DNA from: Bryobacteraceae bacterium
GTDB taxonomy: Bacteria; Acidobacteriota; Terriglobia; Bryobacterales; Bryobacteraceae
Assembly: GCA_025928545.1 (NCBI GenBank)
Contig: JAICJH010000036.1
Coordinates: 1 to 64,000, forward strand
Direction: 5' to 3'
Length of the DNA: 64,000 bases
Shown: positions 7,233-16,256 of the stretch, one piece after another
Position numbering within the stretch: the stretch's first letter is position 1
Layout: each line of letters starts with the position of its first letter
Notes under the pieces: generated by a model
Seen by the model: only the letters and a program-made list of their open reading frames with translations
What the model was told of the DNA's origin: nothing
The model's database searches: none
Made by a program: the position numbers and the translations under genes

Positions 7233-9860
7233 TTATTCCTCAGGACGGCGGGCGATCATCACAGAGTCCCCCGTCCGGTTCTGTCCCACGATGTGCTGCG
7301 CCTGGACGGCGAAGCGATCCCAAGCCGATGCAGAGCGCGGCTTCCCGAATGATCCGGAGCCGTTCTGGTCCGCCGTGCCGTCAGCCGAACGAACCCCGCG
7401 TACGGGGTCCAAGCCGGCTTCGCGAAACCAGTCGAGCACTTCACCGCTCGTCTTTTTGCTGCGGAGATCGGCGCCCAGAGACCCGCGGATGACAATGTGC
7501 CCGCCGGGCCGGACAAGGGAAAGCAGCTTCATAACCGCGTCCCGCGCCGCGCCCGCATCCTGCAGCGCACAATCCCACAGGATTACATCGAACTCGCCGC
7601 TTTCGAAAGGCGGCTGCGAAAGATCCATCTGAACGAAACGGACGCGATTGAGTTGGTGCTTGTGGCGAAAGCTTTCCCCCAGACGGAGTGAATTGAGGCA
7701 GAGATCGGCTCCGGTAACACGGCGGCATGAGATCCCCAGAAAATTGCTCAACTGACCGGCGCCGCAACCGACTTCCAGCACGGAGCTGTTATAAGGGATT
7801 GCTTCGTCCAGCTTCCGGGCATATTCGTCATGACGTTGTTTTTCAATCAGCGAGCGGATGGATTCATCCTCGGCATATCCTGGAACGTCTTCCGCGGCGC
7901 GAACAGCATCGTGGGCCAACAACAACTGGGGAATATTGTCCGTAAGCGGGAAGCGGTGGCCGCAGCCGCTGGCGATGAACTCCGTTCTATTGCCGTTCGG
8001 CCGCAATTTCGAACCGCATCCGCACGGGCAGGTCAGACCTTCCGTGACAAAGCTTGACTGGTCTTCCAGCCAGGCTTTTTGCGCGCGCTTTTGAATGAGA
8101 AAAGGCCCCATGCAAAGCACGTCCATGTCGGATGCCATGAACGTGGAATATGCTTCTGCCGGAGTGCACACGATGGGATCCCAGCCAAGATTGAAACTGG
8201 TGTTCACGATGACGGGGCATCCGGTCATGCGGTAAAACGATTCGATGACCTTGTGGTACATGCCGTGGCGCTCTGCGTCGACTGTTTGCACTCTTGCGGA
8301 GTAGTCCACGTGCGTAACGGCGGGGATCTCGGAGCGAATTGTTTTCAGCTTGGCAATCCCCGACCGGCGCTGCTGTTCTGCCGTCAGCGGCTTTCGCTTT
8401 TCGTCCCGGACCGGGGCCACCACCAGCATGTACGGCGAGTCGATTTGATCCGGAAGAGTGAAGTACTTGGGGGCTTCTTCGCGGAGCACGGCAGGCGCGA
8501 AGGGCCGGAATCCCTCGCGAAACTTCACCTTCACGTTCATCACCGTCTGCATGTCGGGGTTGCGAGGATCGCCGATGATGCTGCGGCTGCCCAAAGCACG
8601 CGGCCCATACTCCATGCGTCCTTGAAACCAGCCGATCACGCGGCCCTGGCTGATTTCGCATGCAACGCGGTCGGCGAGCTCCTGCTGATTCCCGATCTCC
8701 TGGTACGTGGCGTCGACGGTATCGAGGAAACGTTGAATTTCGGCGGGGGAAAACTCCGGCCCCAGTAGGGAGCCCGATTGAGAGTCTGCGGCTTGCACTG
8801 TGCGCGGCTTCCCGAGCAGTTGGTGCCAAAGGAACATCGCCGCACCCAACGCTCCGCCGGCATCGCCTGCTGCCGGCTGCACCCAAACGTTTTCAAACGG
8901 CCCTTCGCGCAGCAATCGTCCATTTGCCACGCAGTTGAGCGCAACGCCTCCGGCCATACAGAGATTTTTCATGCCGGTTAACTGATGGGCGTGCCGCGCG
9001 CTGCGCAGCATGACCTCCTCAGTCACCTTCTGAATCGAAGCGGCAATATCCATATCCCGCTCGGTAAGCAGAGTGTCCGGTTTCCGCGGCGGGCCGCCAA
9101 AGAGACCATGGAACTTCTCCGAGGTCATCGTCAGTCCCTGGCAGTAATTGAAGTAGGACATGTCCAGCCGGAAGGAGCCGTCCTCCTTCAGGTCGAGCAT
9201 GTTATCGAGAATGAGCTGAGTGTAGCGCGGCGTGCCGTAGGGCGCCAGGCCCATCAGCTTGTACTCGCCGCTGTTCACGCTAAAGCCGCAGTAGTATGTG
9301 AACGCCGAATACAGCAGCCCGACAGAATGCGGAAAATGCTGCTCCTCCAGCATCGTAAGCCGGTTCCCTTGACCGCTGGCGATACTGGCGGTTGCCCACT
9401 CGCCGACGCCGTCCAGGGTCAGAACTGCCGCTTCCTCGAAGGGCGACGGGAAAAATGCGCTGGCGGCGTGCGACTCATGATGCTGTGTGAAGATGTACCG
9501 TTTCTTATACGCGTGGTTGAGGCCCCGGTTCATCTCGCGAGTCAGATTTAATTTCTGGTTGACCCACACCGGGATGGCCTTGCAAAACGAAGCGAAGCCG
9601 GACGGCGCATAGGCCAGATACGTTTCCAGAAGGCGCTGAAATTTCAGGAAAGGTTTGTCATAGAACGCTACATAGTCGAGCTGCGAAGCATCGATGCCCG
9701 CTTCCTTGAGGCAGTATTCGATCGCCTTTACAGGGAAGCGCTCATCGTACTTCTTGCGGGTAAATCGCTCCTCTTGTGCGGCTGCTACAATTTTGCCGTC
9801 TACGAGCAGCGCGGCAGCGGAATCGTGATAGAAGGCTGAAACCCCAAGGATGGAAACCAT
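7233..9860 (-). CDS. Carbamoyltransferase fused to a Trm112-like zinc domain and a methyltransferase
   Basis: The product has 875 aa in three parts. Residues 1-605 are a complete NodU/CmcH-type O-carbamoyltransferase. They start SILGVSAFYHDSAAALL, carry the metal-site HHESH at 127-131, and contain the C-terminal TobZ-type RMEYGPRALGSRSI motif. Residues 610-650 form a small Cys-rich Trm112-like segment (C611, C613, C615, C633). Residues about 690-800 are a class I SAM methyltransferase with motif I VLEVGCGAG (694-702) and a MDLSQPPFESGEFDV stretch. The first part should use carbamoyl phosphate and ATP to carbamoylate a sugar hydroxyl. The paralogue at 38331-40166 has 611 aa and lacks the fused parts. 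The start lies 3 nt after the stop of the SGNH gene. Confidence 0.9.
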   Translation of the reverse strand: MVSILGVSAFYHDSAAALLVDGKIVAAAQEERFTRKKYDERFPVKAIEYCLKEAGIDASQLDYVAFYDKPFLKFQRLLETYLAYAPSGFASFCKAIPVWVNQKLNLTREMNRGLNHAYKKRYIFTQHHESHAASAFFPSPFEEAAVLTLDGVGEWATASIASGQGNRLTMLEEQHFPHSVGLLYSAFTYYCGFSVNSGEYKLMGLAPYGTPRYTQLILDNMLDLKEDGSFRLDMSYFNYCQGLTMTSEKFHGLFGGPPRKPDTLLTERDMDIAASIQKVTEEVMLRSARHAHQLTGMKNLCMAGGVALNCVANGRLLREGPFENVWVQPAAGDAGGALGAAMFLWHQLLGKPRTVQAADSQSGSLLGPEFSPAEIQRFLDTVDATYQEIGNQQELADRVACEISQGRVIGWFQGRMEYGPRALGSRSIIGDPRNPDMQTVMNVKVKFREGFRPFAPAVLREEAPKYFTLPDQIDSPYMLVVAPVRDEKRKPLTAEQQRRSGIAKLKTIRSEIPAVTHVDYSARVQTVDAERHGMYHKVIESFYRMTGCPVIVNTSFNLGWDPIVCTPAEAYSTFMASDMDVLCMGPFLIQKRAQKAWLEDQSSFVTEGLTCPCGCGSKLRPNGNRTEFIASGCGHRFPLTDNIPQLLLAHDAVRAAEDVPGYAEDESIRSLIEKQRHDEYARKLDEAIPYNSSVLEVGCGAGQLSNFLGISCRRVTGADLCLNSLRLGESFRHKHQLNRVRFVQMDLSQPPFESGEFDVILWDCALQDAGAARDAVMKLLSLVRPGGHIVIRGSLGADLRSKKTSGEVLDWFREAGLDPVRGVRSADGTADQNGSGSFGKPRSASAWDRFAVQAQHIVGQNRTGDSVMIARRPEE

Positions 9861-9863
9861 GCG

Positions 9864-11036
9864 CTATTTTCCAATCGGATTATTCTGCGCGCGCATTTGG
9901 GGCACGTTTTTGCCTAATCCGTTCTTCTCGATGTACTCCATCAGCAGATCCGCCGCCACGCGATGTCCCGCCTTGGTCCAATGCACGTCGTGTGCATAAG
10001 ACAGCGGACCGTTCTTGCGAGCTTCCCGGAAACGTTCAGTCGGATCGAGGAGCGGGATCCCTTCGGCGTTACAGATCTCCGTCAGGTGTCGCAGGACGAC
10101 GTCGGCTGCGTAGGTGTCCGGAATGTTGGACTGGCTCCATTCCTCCGGCGACAATTCGACCCGCGACGGAGCATAGAACACAAGGAAGTGACCGCCGTGC
10201 TCCTGGGTTTCCGTATTCATCCTTTTCAGCAACGCACGCGTGATTGCCCAGACTCTGCGTAACTCGGGCTTATCTTCCTTTTGGTACACGCGAAATTGAT
10301 CTGCTGTTCCGCCGGCGCCACCCGGCATCGGCAGCGAGGCCGAGGCCCAGCCGTGCCCCAGGGTCGCCATCTTATATAGCGAGGCGCGTCTCTTGATGTT
10401 GTCGCGAATCAATGCATAGAACTTAAAACGGTCCTCGAGCGCCGGCGATGGACGGGGTACAGGAACTCCCATCAAGGTCAGATTGCCGGACGCCTCGAGC
10501 TTGAAGAACGGTTTATACGTGGCCCGGGCGAGCAGGCGCTCGCCGTTCATCCAGATGTCGTTGTAGTAGAGGAAGAGGACCACCAGGTCGGGTTGGTACT
10601 TCAAACCCTGGGATTCGAGCATCAGCAGCTCCTGATCGGTGCTGTAGCCCGATACGCCGAGATTCACTACTTGCGCCCCAGATCCAAGGCGGGTTGCCAG
10701 GACCTCCGAAACGCGGTCCTCAAGCGGGACGCTGTAGCCATCCACCATCGAGTCTCCGAGAATTACGGCGCGGGAAACGCCGACCGGCTTGATATACGGA
10801 ATGTCCTTGCCCCGCAACCCCTTCGGCCCGTAATCCAGAACGGTGGAATAATCCGGCTCCCTTATCGTCGTATGAGTATTCGGCTTGATGCGCCATCCCA
10901 GTAGGGGATCGTATTGGGCAAAGGCGTTGAGGTTGGCGCGGCCGTCTCTATAGCCGAAGGTCCGCAGAACGATTTCTCCCAGAACTGTGGCCACTATCAG
11001 CGAAAACAGAAGTAACAGCGCGCGGCGGAAAAACAC
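9864..11036 (-). CDS. Membrane-anchored SGNH acyl enzyme (AlgJ/AlgX-like layout)
   Basis: The product has 390 aa, starting at GTG (11036). One N-terminal hydrophobic helix (about residues 5-20) should anchor it with the catalytic domain outside. The SGNH blocks are ILGDSMVDG (Ser96), NLGVSGYSTDQE, a YYND segment, and a C-terminal DVHWTKAGH (Asp350, His352). The D-x-H-W form is that of alginate O-acetyltransferases AlgJ/AlgX, so transfer or removal of an acyl group on an exported glycan is likely. It heads the operon that continues with the carbamoyltransferase fusion, SxtJ-like and DUF5989 genes. A clear -24/-12 element lies at 11087-11102. Two diverged relatives are encoded at 44102 and 46098. 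Confidence 0.83.
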   Translation of the reverse strand: MFFRRALLLLFSLIVATVLGEIVLRTFGYRDGRANLNAFAQYDPLLGWRIKPNTHTTIREPDYSTVLDYGPKGLRGKDIPYIKPVGVSRAVILGDSMVDGYSVPLEDRVSEVLATRLGSGAQVVNLGVSGYSTDQELLMLESQGLKYQPDLVVLFLYYNDIWMNGERLLARATYKPFFKLEASGNLTLMGVPVPRPSPALEDRFKFYALIRDNIKRRASLYKMATLGHGWASASLPMPGGAGGTADQFRVYQKEDKPELRRVWAITRALLKRMNTETQEHGGHFLVFYAPSRVELSPEEWSQSNIPDTYAADVVLRHLTEICNAEGIPLLDPTERFREARKNGPLSYAHDVHWTKAGHRVAADLLMEYIEKNGLGKNVPQMRAQNNPIGK

Positions 11037-11086
11037 TCGTCGGCCTTGAATAAGCAGCCCCTCCTTTTATGTGGCCGTCCTGCCAA

Positions 11087-11102
11087 TGCAATGGGGATGC
11101 CA
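11087..11102 (-). promoter_or_regulatory. Strong sigma-54-type element for the SGNH/carbamoylation operon
   Basis: The minus strand reads TGGCATCCCCATTGCA, close to consensus TGGCACG-N4-TTGCA. The +1 is near 11076, giving a 40-nt leader before the GTG at 11036. Confidence 0.65.
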
Positions 11103-11339
11103 GTATTGGGGCGGGACGGGTCGGTTTATCGAACCGGCTCGCCGCCGCCGCCGCGAATACGGGCGAATACCGCTTCACTTTCTAGAACCACGCCTGCAAG
11201 TAGTTGATTTGAGAGCGAGTCAAGCCACACGGCGAATTCCCTCACGCCCGCAGCTTCCATCGGTCCGAAAAGCTTGGCGCCGCAATCCTTCGTTTCGGAA
11301 TAGTTGTTTCGGTGGCCGCCGCCGGCACTCACACCGTAG

Positions 11340-11354
11340 TCCCAATGATTGGGA
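11340..11354. promoter_or_regulatory. Inverted repeat TCCCAAT-G-ATTGGGA
   Basis: Perfect 7-bp arms around one base, in the middle of a divergent promoter region. It is a plausible binding site for a shared regulator. Confidence 0.4.
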
Positions 11355-11537
11355 TATCGCACGTCTTTTTCTGGATTCCCAATTTATCCCGGGAAAGTCC
11401 GGGTGCCCGATTGGCGCATCAGGCTTAGGAGTACGGCTCGCGTATTTTCAGCAGCTTGCGCGTTGTAATGGGGCGGCCGCTTTCGATATTGACCGGTAGC
11501 GGCGTTTCGTTGCAAATCGGTGACCTTCTACTTTGAT

Positions 11538-11553
11538 TGGTCCTTTACCTGCC
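11538..11553 (+). promoter_or_regulatory. Candidate sigma-54-type element for the radical SAM gene at 11611
   Basis: The plus strand reads TGGTCCTTTACCTGCC. The +1 near 11564 lies past an in-frame ATG at 11560, so the start at 11611 (47-nt leader) is favoured. Confidence 0.4.
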
Positions 11554-11610
11554 GACGCAATGTCTTATCAATCGCGGTTCGCAATTCAGTGGCGGCTCGG
11601 AGTGTACAAC

Positions 11611-13218
11611 ATGTCGACCGATTCCAAAGACCTGATCCAGTTAGGCGTCCAACCGAATGTAGGGGAAGCGCAGCCCGATAGATCTGCGGTCAAGGTAGTG
11701 CTTGTCCGTGGTCCGGTCGTGATTTCAAAATCCGGCCTCTCGGCCGGAATTCTGGTGCCGCCCCTCGCCCATGCATACCTCGCTGCTACTGTTCGACAAC
11801 GCGGCTACGCCGTGGGCATCGTGGACTCGCTCGGGGAGGCGCCCGACGAGGTTCACCCGATCGCCGGCCGCGATGCCGTATCTTACGGTTGGACTCCGGA
11901 GAGGATCGTCAAAGAGATCACGGCGGACGTCAAGTACCTCGGCATTTCCTGCACCTTCTCGCATGAATGGCCCATCTTGAAGCATTTGATCACCGCCATT
12001 CGCGATCGGTTCCCGACCGTAACCATCATTGTCGGCGGTGAGCACGTCACTGCAACCGCGGAGCATGTTCTGCGCGACTGCACGGCGATCGATTATGCGG
12101 TGCTCGGTGAAGGAGAGGAAACTCTGGTCGACCTGCTCGATACGCTGGAGCGGGGTGGAGACGCGGCAACTGTCGCCGGTATTTTCTTTTTGCGGAATAG
12201 CGAGGCAATCCGCACGTCGCATCGGGAACGGGTCCGAAATGTCGACGCGATTCCCCGCCCCGCATGGGACCTTGTTCCCATTGAAAATTACCTGGCTGCC
12301 GGCCTCAGCTTCGGTGTCGGTACCGGCCGGACGATGCCCGTGCTGGCGACGCGGGGCTGCCCCTACCAATGCACATTCTGTTCGAACCCGACGATGTGGA
12401 CAACGCGCTGGTATGCCCGCTCGCCGAAGGATGTGGCCGACGAGATCGAATTTTATAAGGCGCATTATAGGGCCGATAATTTCGATTTCTACGATCTGAC
12501 GGCCATTCTCAAAAAGGATTGGATCAAGCAATTCTGCCAGGAGCTGATCGACAGGAAATTGAACATTACCTGGCAGCTTCCGGCGGGTACCAGATCCGAG
12601 GCGATCGACAAGGATGTAGCGCGGCTGCTGGCGCTGTCGGGACACCGCAACCTGGTCTATGCCCCGGAAACCGGCTCCGAAGCCATGCTCAAGAACATCA
12701 AGAAAAAGGTCCACCTGGGGCGCATGGCGGAGTCGATGCGGGGGGCCATCGATCAGGGCATTTCGATCAAGCTGAACATGATCTTCGGATTCCCCGACGA
12801 GAAGCGGGCGGACATTTTCCGTTCCATGGTCTTCCTCGCCAAAATGGCATGGCTGGGAGTGGATGACGTCACGGTCAGCACGTTCGTGGCGTATCCGGGA
12901 AGCGAAATGTTCAGGCAACTGCAGGCAAGCGGCCGGATTCCGCAAGAGAACGATGATTTCTACTATGCGTTGATTGGCTACGGCGATGCGAAGAACCTGA
13001 CCTCGTTTGCGGAGCACTTGGGCTCGCGGGAACTATTGATTTACCGCCTCGGGGGCATGGCGCTGTTTTACGGATTGAGCTACATCTTCCGGCCAAGCCG
13101 CGTTTTCCAGACGCTATGGCACATCTGGCGGCACGATCATCACACGCGAATCGAAAAGGCAGTCGACGAACTCCTCAACCGCCGCAGGAAGGCCGCGGGT
13201 TACGCCGGGGCGGATTAG
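11611..13218 (+). CDS. B12-binding-domain radical SAM enzyme
   Basis: The product has 535 aa. Residues about 25-180 form a cobalamin-binding-type Rossmann domain (YLGISCTFSHEWP, IIVGGEHVTATAEHVL, AVLGEGEETLVDLL). The radical SAM core follows, with the cluster motif C250-PYQ-C254-TF-C257 and FGFPDEKRADIF near the barrel end. It is related to the BchE/methyltransferase-like class-B group, which catalyse methylations, cyclisations or other C-H changes. The B12 domain shows no D-x-H-x-x-G, as is usual for this group. ATG 11611 has a GGAG 8 nt upstream and was preferred to earlier in-frame starts. It is a single-gene unit, convergent with the sugar operon. The substrate is probably a lipid or glycan precursor, unproven. 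Confidence 0.85.
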   Translation: MSTDSKDLIQLGVQPNVGEAQPDRSAVKVVLVRGPVVISKSGLSAGILVPPLAHAYLAATVRQRGYAVGIVDSLGEAPDEVHPIAGRDAVSYGWTPERIVKEITADVKYLGISCTFSHEWPILKHLITAIRDRFPTVTIIVGGEHVTATAEHVLRDCTAIDYAVLGEGEETLVDLLDTLERGGDAATVAGIFFLRNSEAIRTSHRERVRNVDAIPRPAWDLVPIENYLAAGLSFGVGTGRTMPVLATRGCPYQCTFCSNPTMWTTRWYARSPKDVADEIEFYKAHYRADNFDFYDLTAILKKDWIKQFCQELIDRKLNITWQLPAGTRSEAIDKDVARLLALSGHRNLVYAPETGSEAMLKNIKKKVHLGRMAESMRGAIDQGISIKLNMIFGFPDEKRADIFRSMVFLAKMAWLGVDDVTVSTFVAYPGSEMFRQLQASGRIPQENDDFYYALIGYGDAKNLTSFAEHLGSRELLIYRLGGMALFYGLSYIFRPSRVFQTLWHIWRHDHHTRIEKAVDELLNRRRKAAGYAGAD

Positions 13219-13227
13219 CCGCCCCGG
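13205..13227. terminator. Hairpin between convergent genes
   Basis: A perfect 9-bp stem, CCGGGGCGG/CCGCCCCGG, has loop ATTAG, which contains the TAG stop of the 11611 gene. The opposite gene ends at 13231. There is no U-tract, so it may act as a bidirectional block or an mRNA 3' end stabiliser. Confidence 0.5.
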
Positions 13228-13230
13228 ACG

Positions 13231-14247
13231 CTATGCGGTAGCGGCGATACGTGTATCGTACCCGCGGAGGGATTCGTAGGATTCCGTGTACCAGGCGATC
13301 GTTTCGCGAAGGCCCTCTTCCAAGCCGAATTCGGGAGTCCAGTCGAGCAGCTTCTTCGCTTTCGAACAGTCCAGATATTGCCGCGCGATCTCGTTATTCG
13401 CCTCGTTGAGAATCACCGGCTGAAGCGAGCTCTGCCCCATCATCCAGAGGATCTGGCGCACCAATTCCAAAACAGATACCGGGGTTTCGTTGCCGAAATT
13501 GAAGGCTTCGCCGGCAAAGCCGTCCGTCAGTTTCTCCGCGAGCCGCAGGTAGGCTCCCACTGCGTCGCGCACGTAGAAGTAGTCGCGGATGAACTTGCCG
13601 TCGCTGCGAATCACCGGCGCTTCGCCGCGCAGGACGGAGCGAATGGTTCCCGGGATCAGGCGATTGAAGTTCAGATCCCCGCCGCCGAACAGGTTTCCGC
13701 AGCGCGTAATCGCCACCGGAAGCCGGTACGTATGGAAATAGGAGAGCGCGATTAAATCGGCGCAGGATTTCGAGGCGTCGTAGGGAAACCGCCCCTGCAG
13801 CGGCATGTCTTCGGTGTAAGGCAGATGGTCATGTGCGCCGTACGCCTTGTCGCTGGACGCAATGACGACTCGCTTCAACAGCGGAGAGCAGGTCTTCGCC
13901 GCTTCCAGAACGTTCCAGGTGCCGCGAACGTTCGATTCGAAAGTGGATGCAGCAGAGCGCGCTGCCGTCCCGACAATCGTCTGCGCGCCGAGATGAAACA
14001 CCGTGTCGATTTCGTATTCGTTCAACACCCTGGTCAGAAGGGCGGCATCCTCAAGTTCACCGCGCACTATGTTCATGCGCTCGAACGTGCCTGTCCGGAA
14101 AAGCCGGCTTTCCGGGACCCAATCGCGGACCAGACACGTGACCCGCGCGTGACGTGCGGTCAGGGCTTCGGCCAGCCATGACCCGAGCAGGCCGGTGGCT
14201 CCTGTAACGAAGACGTTGCGGTCTTTCCAAAAGCCGTTCACGCCCAT
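13231..14247 (-). CDS. rfbG: CDP-glucose 4,6-dehydratase
   Basis: The product has 338 aa and is an extended SDR with NAD site VTGATGLLG (14-22). The signature SSDKAYG (131-137) and catalytic Tyr156/Lys160 in [10 protein letters not shown] distinguish RfbG-type CDP-glucose 4,6-dehydratases. It should convert CDP-glucose to CDP-4-keto-6-deoxyglucose in the cytoplasm. The start chosen (14247) overlaps the rfbF stop by 10 bp; a frame extending to 14277 would overlap by 40 bp. It is the last gene of the operon that starts at 23820. Its substrate is supplied by the neighbouring rfbF product and its product likely goes to the methyltransferase at 15024 and the reductase at 17061. Confidence 0.92.
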   Translation of the reverse strand: MGVNGFWKDRNVFVTGATGLLGSWLAEALTARHARVTCLVRDWVPESRLFRTGTFERMNIVRGELEDAALLTRVLNEYEIDTVFHLGAQTIVGTAARSAASTFESNVRGTWNVLEAAKTCSPLLKRVVIASSDKAYGAHDHLPYTEDMPLQGRFPYDASKSCADLIALSYFHTYRLPVAITRCGNLFGGGDLNFNRLIPGTIRSVLRGEAPVIRSDGKFIRDYFYVRDAVGAYLRLAEKLTDGFAGEAFNFGNETPVSVLELVRQILWMMGQSSLQPVILNEANNEIARQYLDCSKAKKLLDWTPEFGLEEGLRETIAWYTESYESLRGYDTRIAATA

Positions 14248-15008
14248 ACCTTCCAAGGAGCTTGGCCGCCTGACCATAACGATTCCAGAAGCATCTTTTC
14301 GCGCAAAGTATCCATCGGCTGCCAGAAGCCGGGATGGCGGAATGCCATCAGTTGTCGCTCCTTAGCGAGCCGTTCCAGGGGTTCTTTTTCGAGCACGGTT
14401 TCGTCGTTATCCAGGTAGTCGAAGATCTCCGGATTGAAAATGAAAAATCCGCCGTTAATCCAGCCTTCGTCGGTCTGCGGCTTTTCCGCGAATTCGCATA
14501 CGTAGCCGCCTTGCAGTGTCAGGTTGCCGAAGCGCGCGGGAGGGCGGACAGCGGTGACCGTCGCGATCTTTCCATGCGCTCGGTGGAACTCGGCCAGCGC
14601 GCAGACGTTGATGTCTCCCAATCCGTCGCCATAGGTCACCATGAAAGGCTCGTTGCCGATCCAGTTTCGCAGCCGCAGCAAGCGGCCCCCCGTCATGGTT
14701 TCGATACCCGTATCGATTAGCCCGACACGCCAATCGATGCCGCAGCCGTTAACCACCGTGCGCTCACCGGTGTGCAGATCGATGAAGTAATCGCTGCTGT
14801 GCACGGAGAAGTTATGGAAATACTCTTTGATCCACTCGCCCTTATACCCGCATGCCACCAGAAATTCCGTGAAGCCGCGTGCGGCGTAGATCTTCATGAT
14901 GTGCCACAGAACCGGCTTGCCGCCGATCTCGATCATCGGTTTGGGGCGTAAGCTGGTCTCTTCGGCCAGCCTCGTCCCTTTACCACCCGCCAGGATGACG
15001 ACTTTCAT
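14238..15008 (-). CDS. rfbF: Glucose-1-phosphate cytidylyltransferase
   Basis: The product has 256 aa, the family length. The nucleotidyltransferase signature [17 protein letters not shown] is followed by [28 protein letters not shown] with the metal Asp, and the [12 protein letters not shown] segment. It makes CDP-glucose from CTP and glucose-1-phosphate, the first committed step to CDP-6-deoxyhexoses. It lies 15 nt after the C-methyltransferase gene and overlaps rfbG, so all are co-translated. A very safe assignment. Confidence 0.95.
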   Translation of the reverse strand: MKVVILAGGKGTRLAEETSLRPKPMIEIGGKPVLWHIMKIYAARGFTEFLVACGYKGEWIKEYFHNFSVHSSDYFIDLHTGERTVVNGCGIDWRVGLIDTGIETMTGGRLLRLRNWIGNEPFMVTYGDGLGDINVCALAEFHRAHGKIATVTAVRPPARFGNLTLQGGYVCEFAEKPQTDEGWINGGFFIFNPEIFDYLDNDETVLEKEPLERLAKERQLMAFRHPGFWQPMDTLREKMLLESLWSGGQAPWKVWA

Positions 15009-15023
15009 ATCGACCTACTCACT

Positions 15024-16256
15024 TCAGTGCAGCACCGGCTCAGGCACGGGCGTAATAAAACGGCCGCCGCGAGCCCGGTACGTTTCCTGCTGACGCATAA
15101 TCTCGGCTGCGAAGTTCCAGGCCAAAATCAGAACATCGTCAGGCTGCTCTTCCAGCAACGTGGAGACGGGCCGCGTGGGGATGTGCATCCCCGGCGTGTA
15201 CAGGCCCACCTTGCGCTCATTCTTGTCCACCGTATACGGGAGAAAGCCGGTGTCGATACCGCAATAATTCAGTAGCGTGTTCCCTTTCGCCGGAGCCCCA
15301 TACCCTGCGAGTGACCTGCGCTGCGAGCGCAGCCGGCACAGCAACTCCCGCAGCATCTCCCGGCTCCTGGCGACTTCCGCGGCAAACCTGCGATAGCGAT
15401 CTATGGAATCGAGCCCGGCCCGCCGCTCGGCGTCGGCCATGTCCATCCCCGCCGTATGGCCGTTTTGCGCAGCGGCATAAATCCGCAACGAACCACCGTG
15501 AACCGGAACGCGATCTACGCGTGCGATCCCCAGGCCGGCACTCTCGCACAGCCGCTGCAATGCCATCACGGAGAAGTAGCAGAGGTGCTCGTGATAGATG
15601 GTGTCGTACTCCAGCCTGTCCAGCAGCTCGACCAGGTACGGCACTTCAAAGATCACCATGCCGCCGTCGTCCAGCAAATCGCGAGCGCCGCGCAGAAAAT
15701 CGATCGTGTCGTCGACATGCGCCAGCACGTTATTCCCAATTACCGCCTTCGCCCGCCCATATGTTTGGCGCAGCCCGCGCGCCGTATCCGAATTGAAGAA
15801 ACGGGCTTCCGTCGCGACGCCGTTCTGCCGCGCTACTTCCGCCAGATTCGAGGCCGGCTCCACGCCTAGCGTGCGGACGCTGAGGGTCGTGAACTCCTTC
15901 AACAGGCTGCCGTCATTGCTGGCGGCTTCCACGACGAGGTCGTGCGGGCCCAATCCCAACAGGCCGGTTACGGTGCGTGCATACGCCACATTGTGCGTCG
16001 CAATCGTATCGGATGTGCCGGTGACGTAAATATAATCGCCGAAAAGAACCGCCGGATCGATCACATCCAGCAGTTGCACCAGCGAACAGGACTCACAGAA
16101 ATAGACGTTCAGCGGATAAGCGGCTTCCGTGGCAAATTCGTCAACCGAAGAAAGGAACGCATTCGCCAGCGGCTGCTCCCCGAGCTCGAGAAAAAGCGTG
16201 AGCCGCTCGCTTTCGCACGCCCGGCAGCAGGTCCGCTTGTGATGAACGGCCGCCAT
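15024..16256 (-). CDS. NDP-hexose C-methyltransferase
   Basis: The product has 410 aa with the three-part layout of sugar C-methyltransferases such as TcaB9 and TylCIII. An N-terminal zinc-binding domain carries C11/C14 and C54/C57. A SAM domain has VVEAASNDGSLL (108-119), and a C-terminal Methyltransf_14 domain contains YGAPAKGNTLLNY. The motif YHEHLCYFS, with catalytic His residues, is typical. Enzymes of this family methylate C3 of 4-keto-6-deoxy sugar nucleotides. Next to rfbFG, the likely product is a 3-C-methyl branched CDP-6-deoxyhexose. The start overlaps the stop of the GT2 gene (TAATG). Methylation position is inferred from the family. Confidence 0.88.
   Translation of the reverse strand: MAAVHHKRTCCRACESERLTLFLELGEQPLANAFLSSVDEFATEAAYPLNVYFCESCSLVQLLDVIDPAVLFGDYIYVTGTSDTIATHNVAYARTVTGLLGLGPHDLVVEAASNDGSLLKEFTTLSVRTLGVEPASNLAEVARQNGVATEARFFNSDTARGLRQTYGRAKAVIGNNVLAHVDDTIDFLRGARDLLDDGGMVIFEVPYLVELLDRLEYDTIYHEHLCYFSVMALQRLCESAGLGIARVDRVPVHGGSLRIYAAAQNGHTAGMDMADAERRAGLDSIDRYRRFAAEVARSREMLRELLCRLRSQRRSLAGYGAPAKGNTLLNYCGIDTGFLPYTVDKNERKVGLYTPGMHIPTRPVSTLLEEQPDDVLILAWNFAAEIMRQQETYRARGGRFITPVPEPVLH

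Larger units (their letters stand above)
11037..11610. other. 574-bp divergent intergenic region with two sigma-54-like elements
   Basis: No convincing gene was found here; small open frames on both strands have arginine-rich, low-complexity products without family features. It holds the leftward element at 11087-11102, the rightward element at 11538-11553, and a perfect inverted repeat TCCCAAT-G-ATTGGGA at 11340-11354. A further half-site-like TTCCCAATT lies near 11376-11384. Confidence 0.6.

Noticed and set aside
11071..11499. 142-codon open frame in the long divergent intergenic region
   Set aside because: Arg-rich, no motifs, and it covers the leftward -24/-12 element.
11725..13017. 430-codon open frame antisense to the radical SAM gene at 11611
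   Set aside because: Shadow frame with no recognisable domain or start signal.
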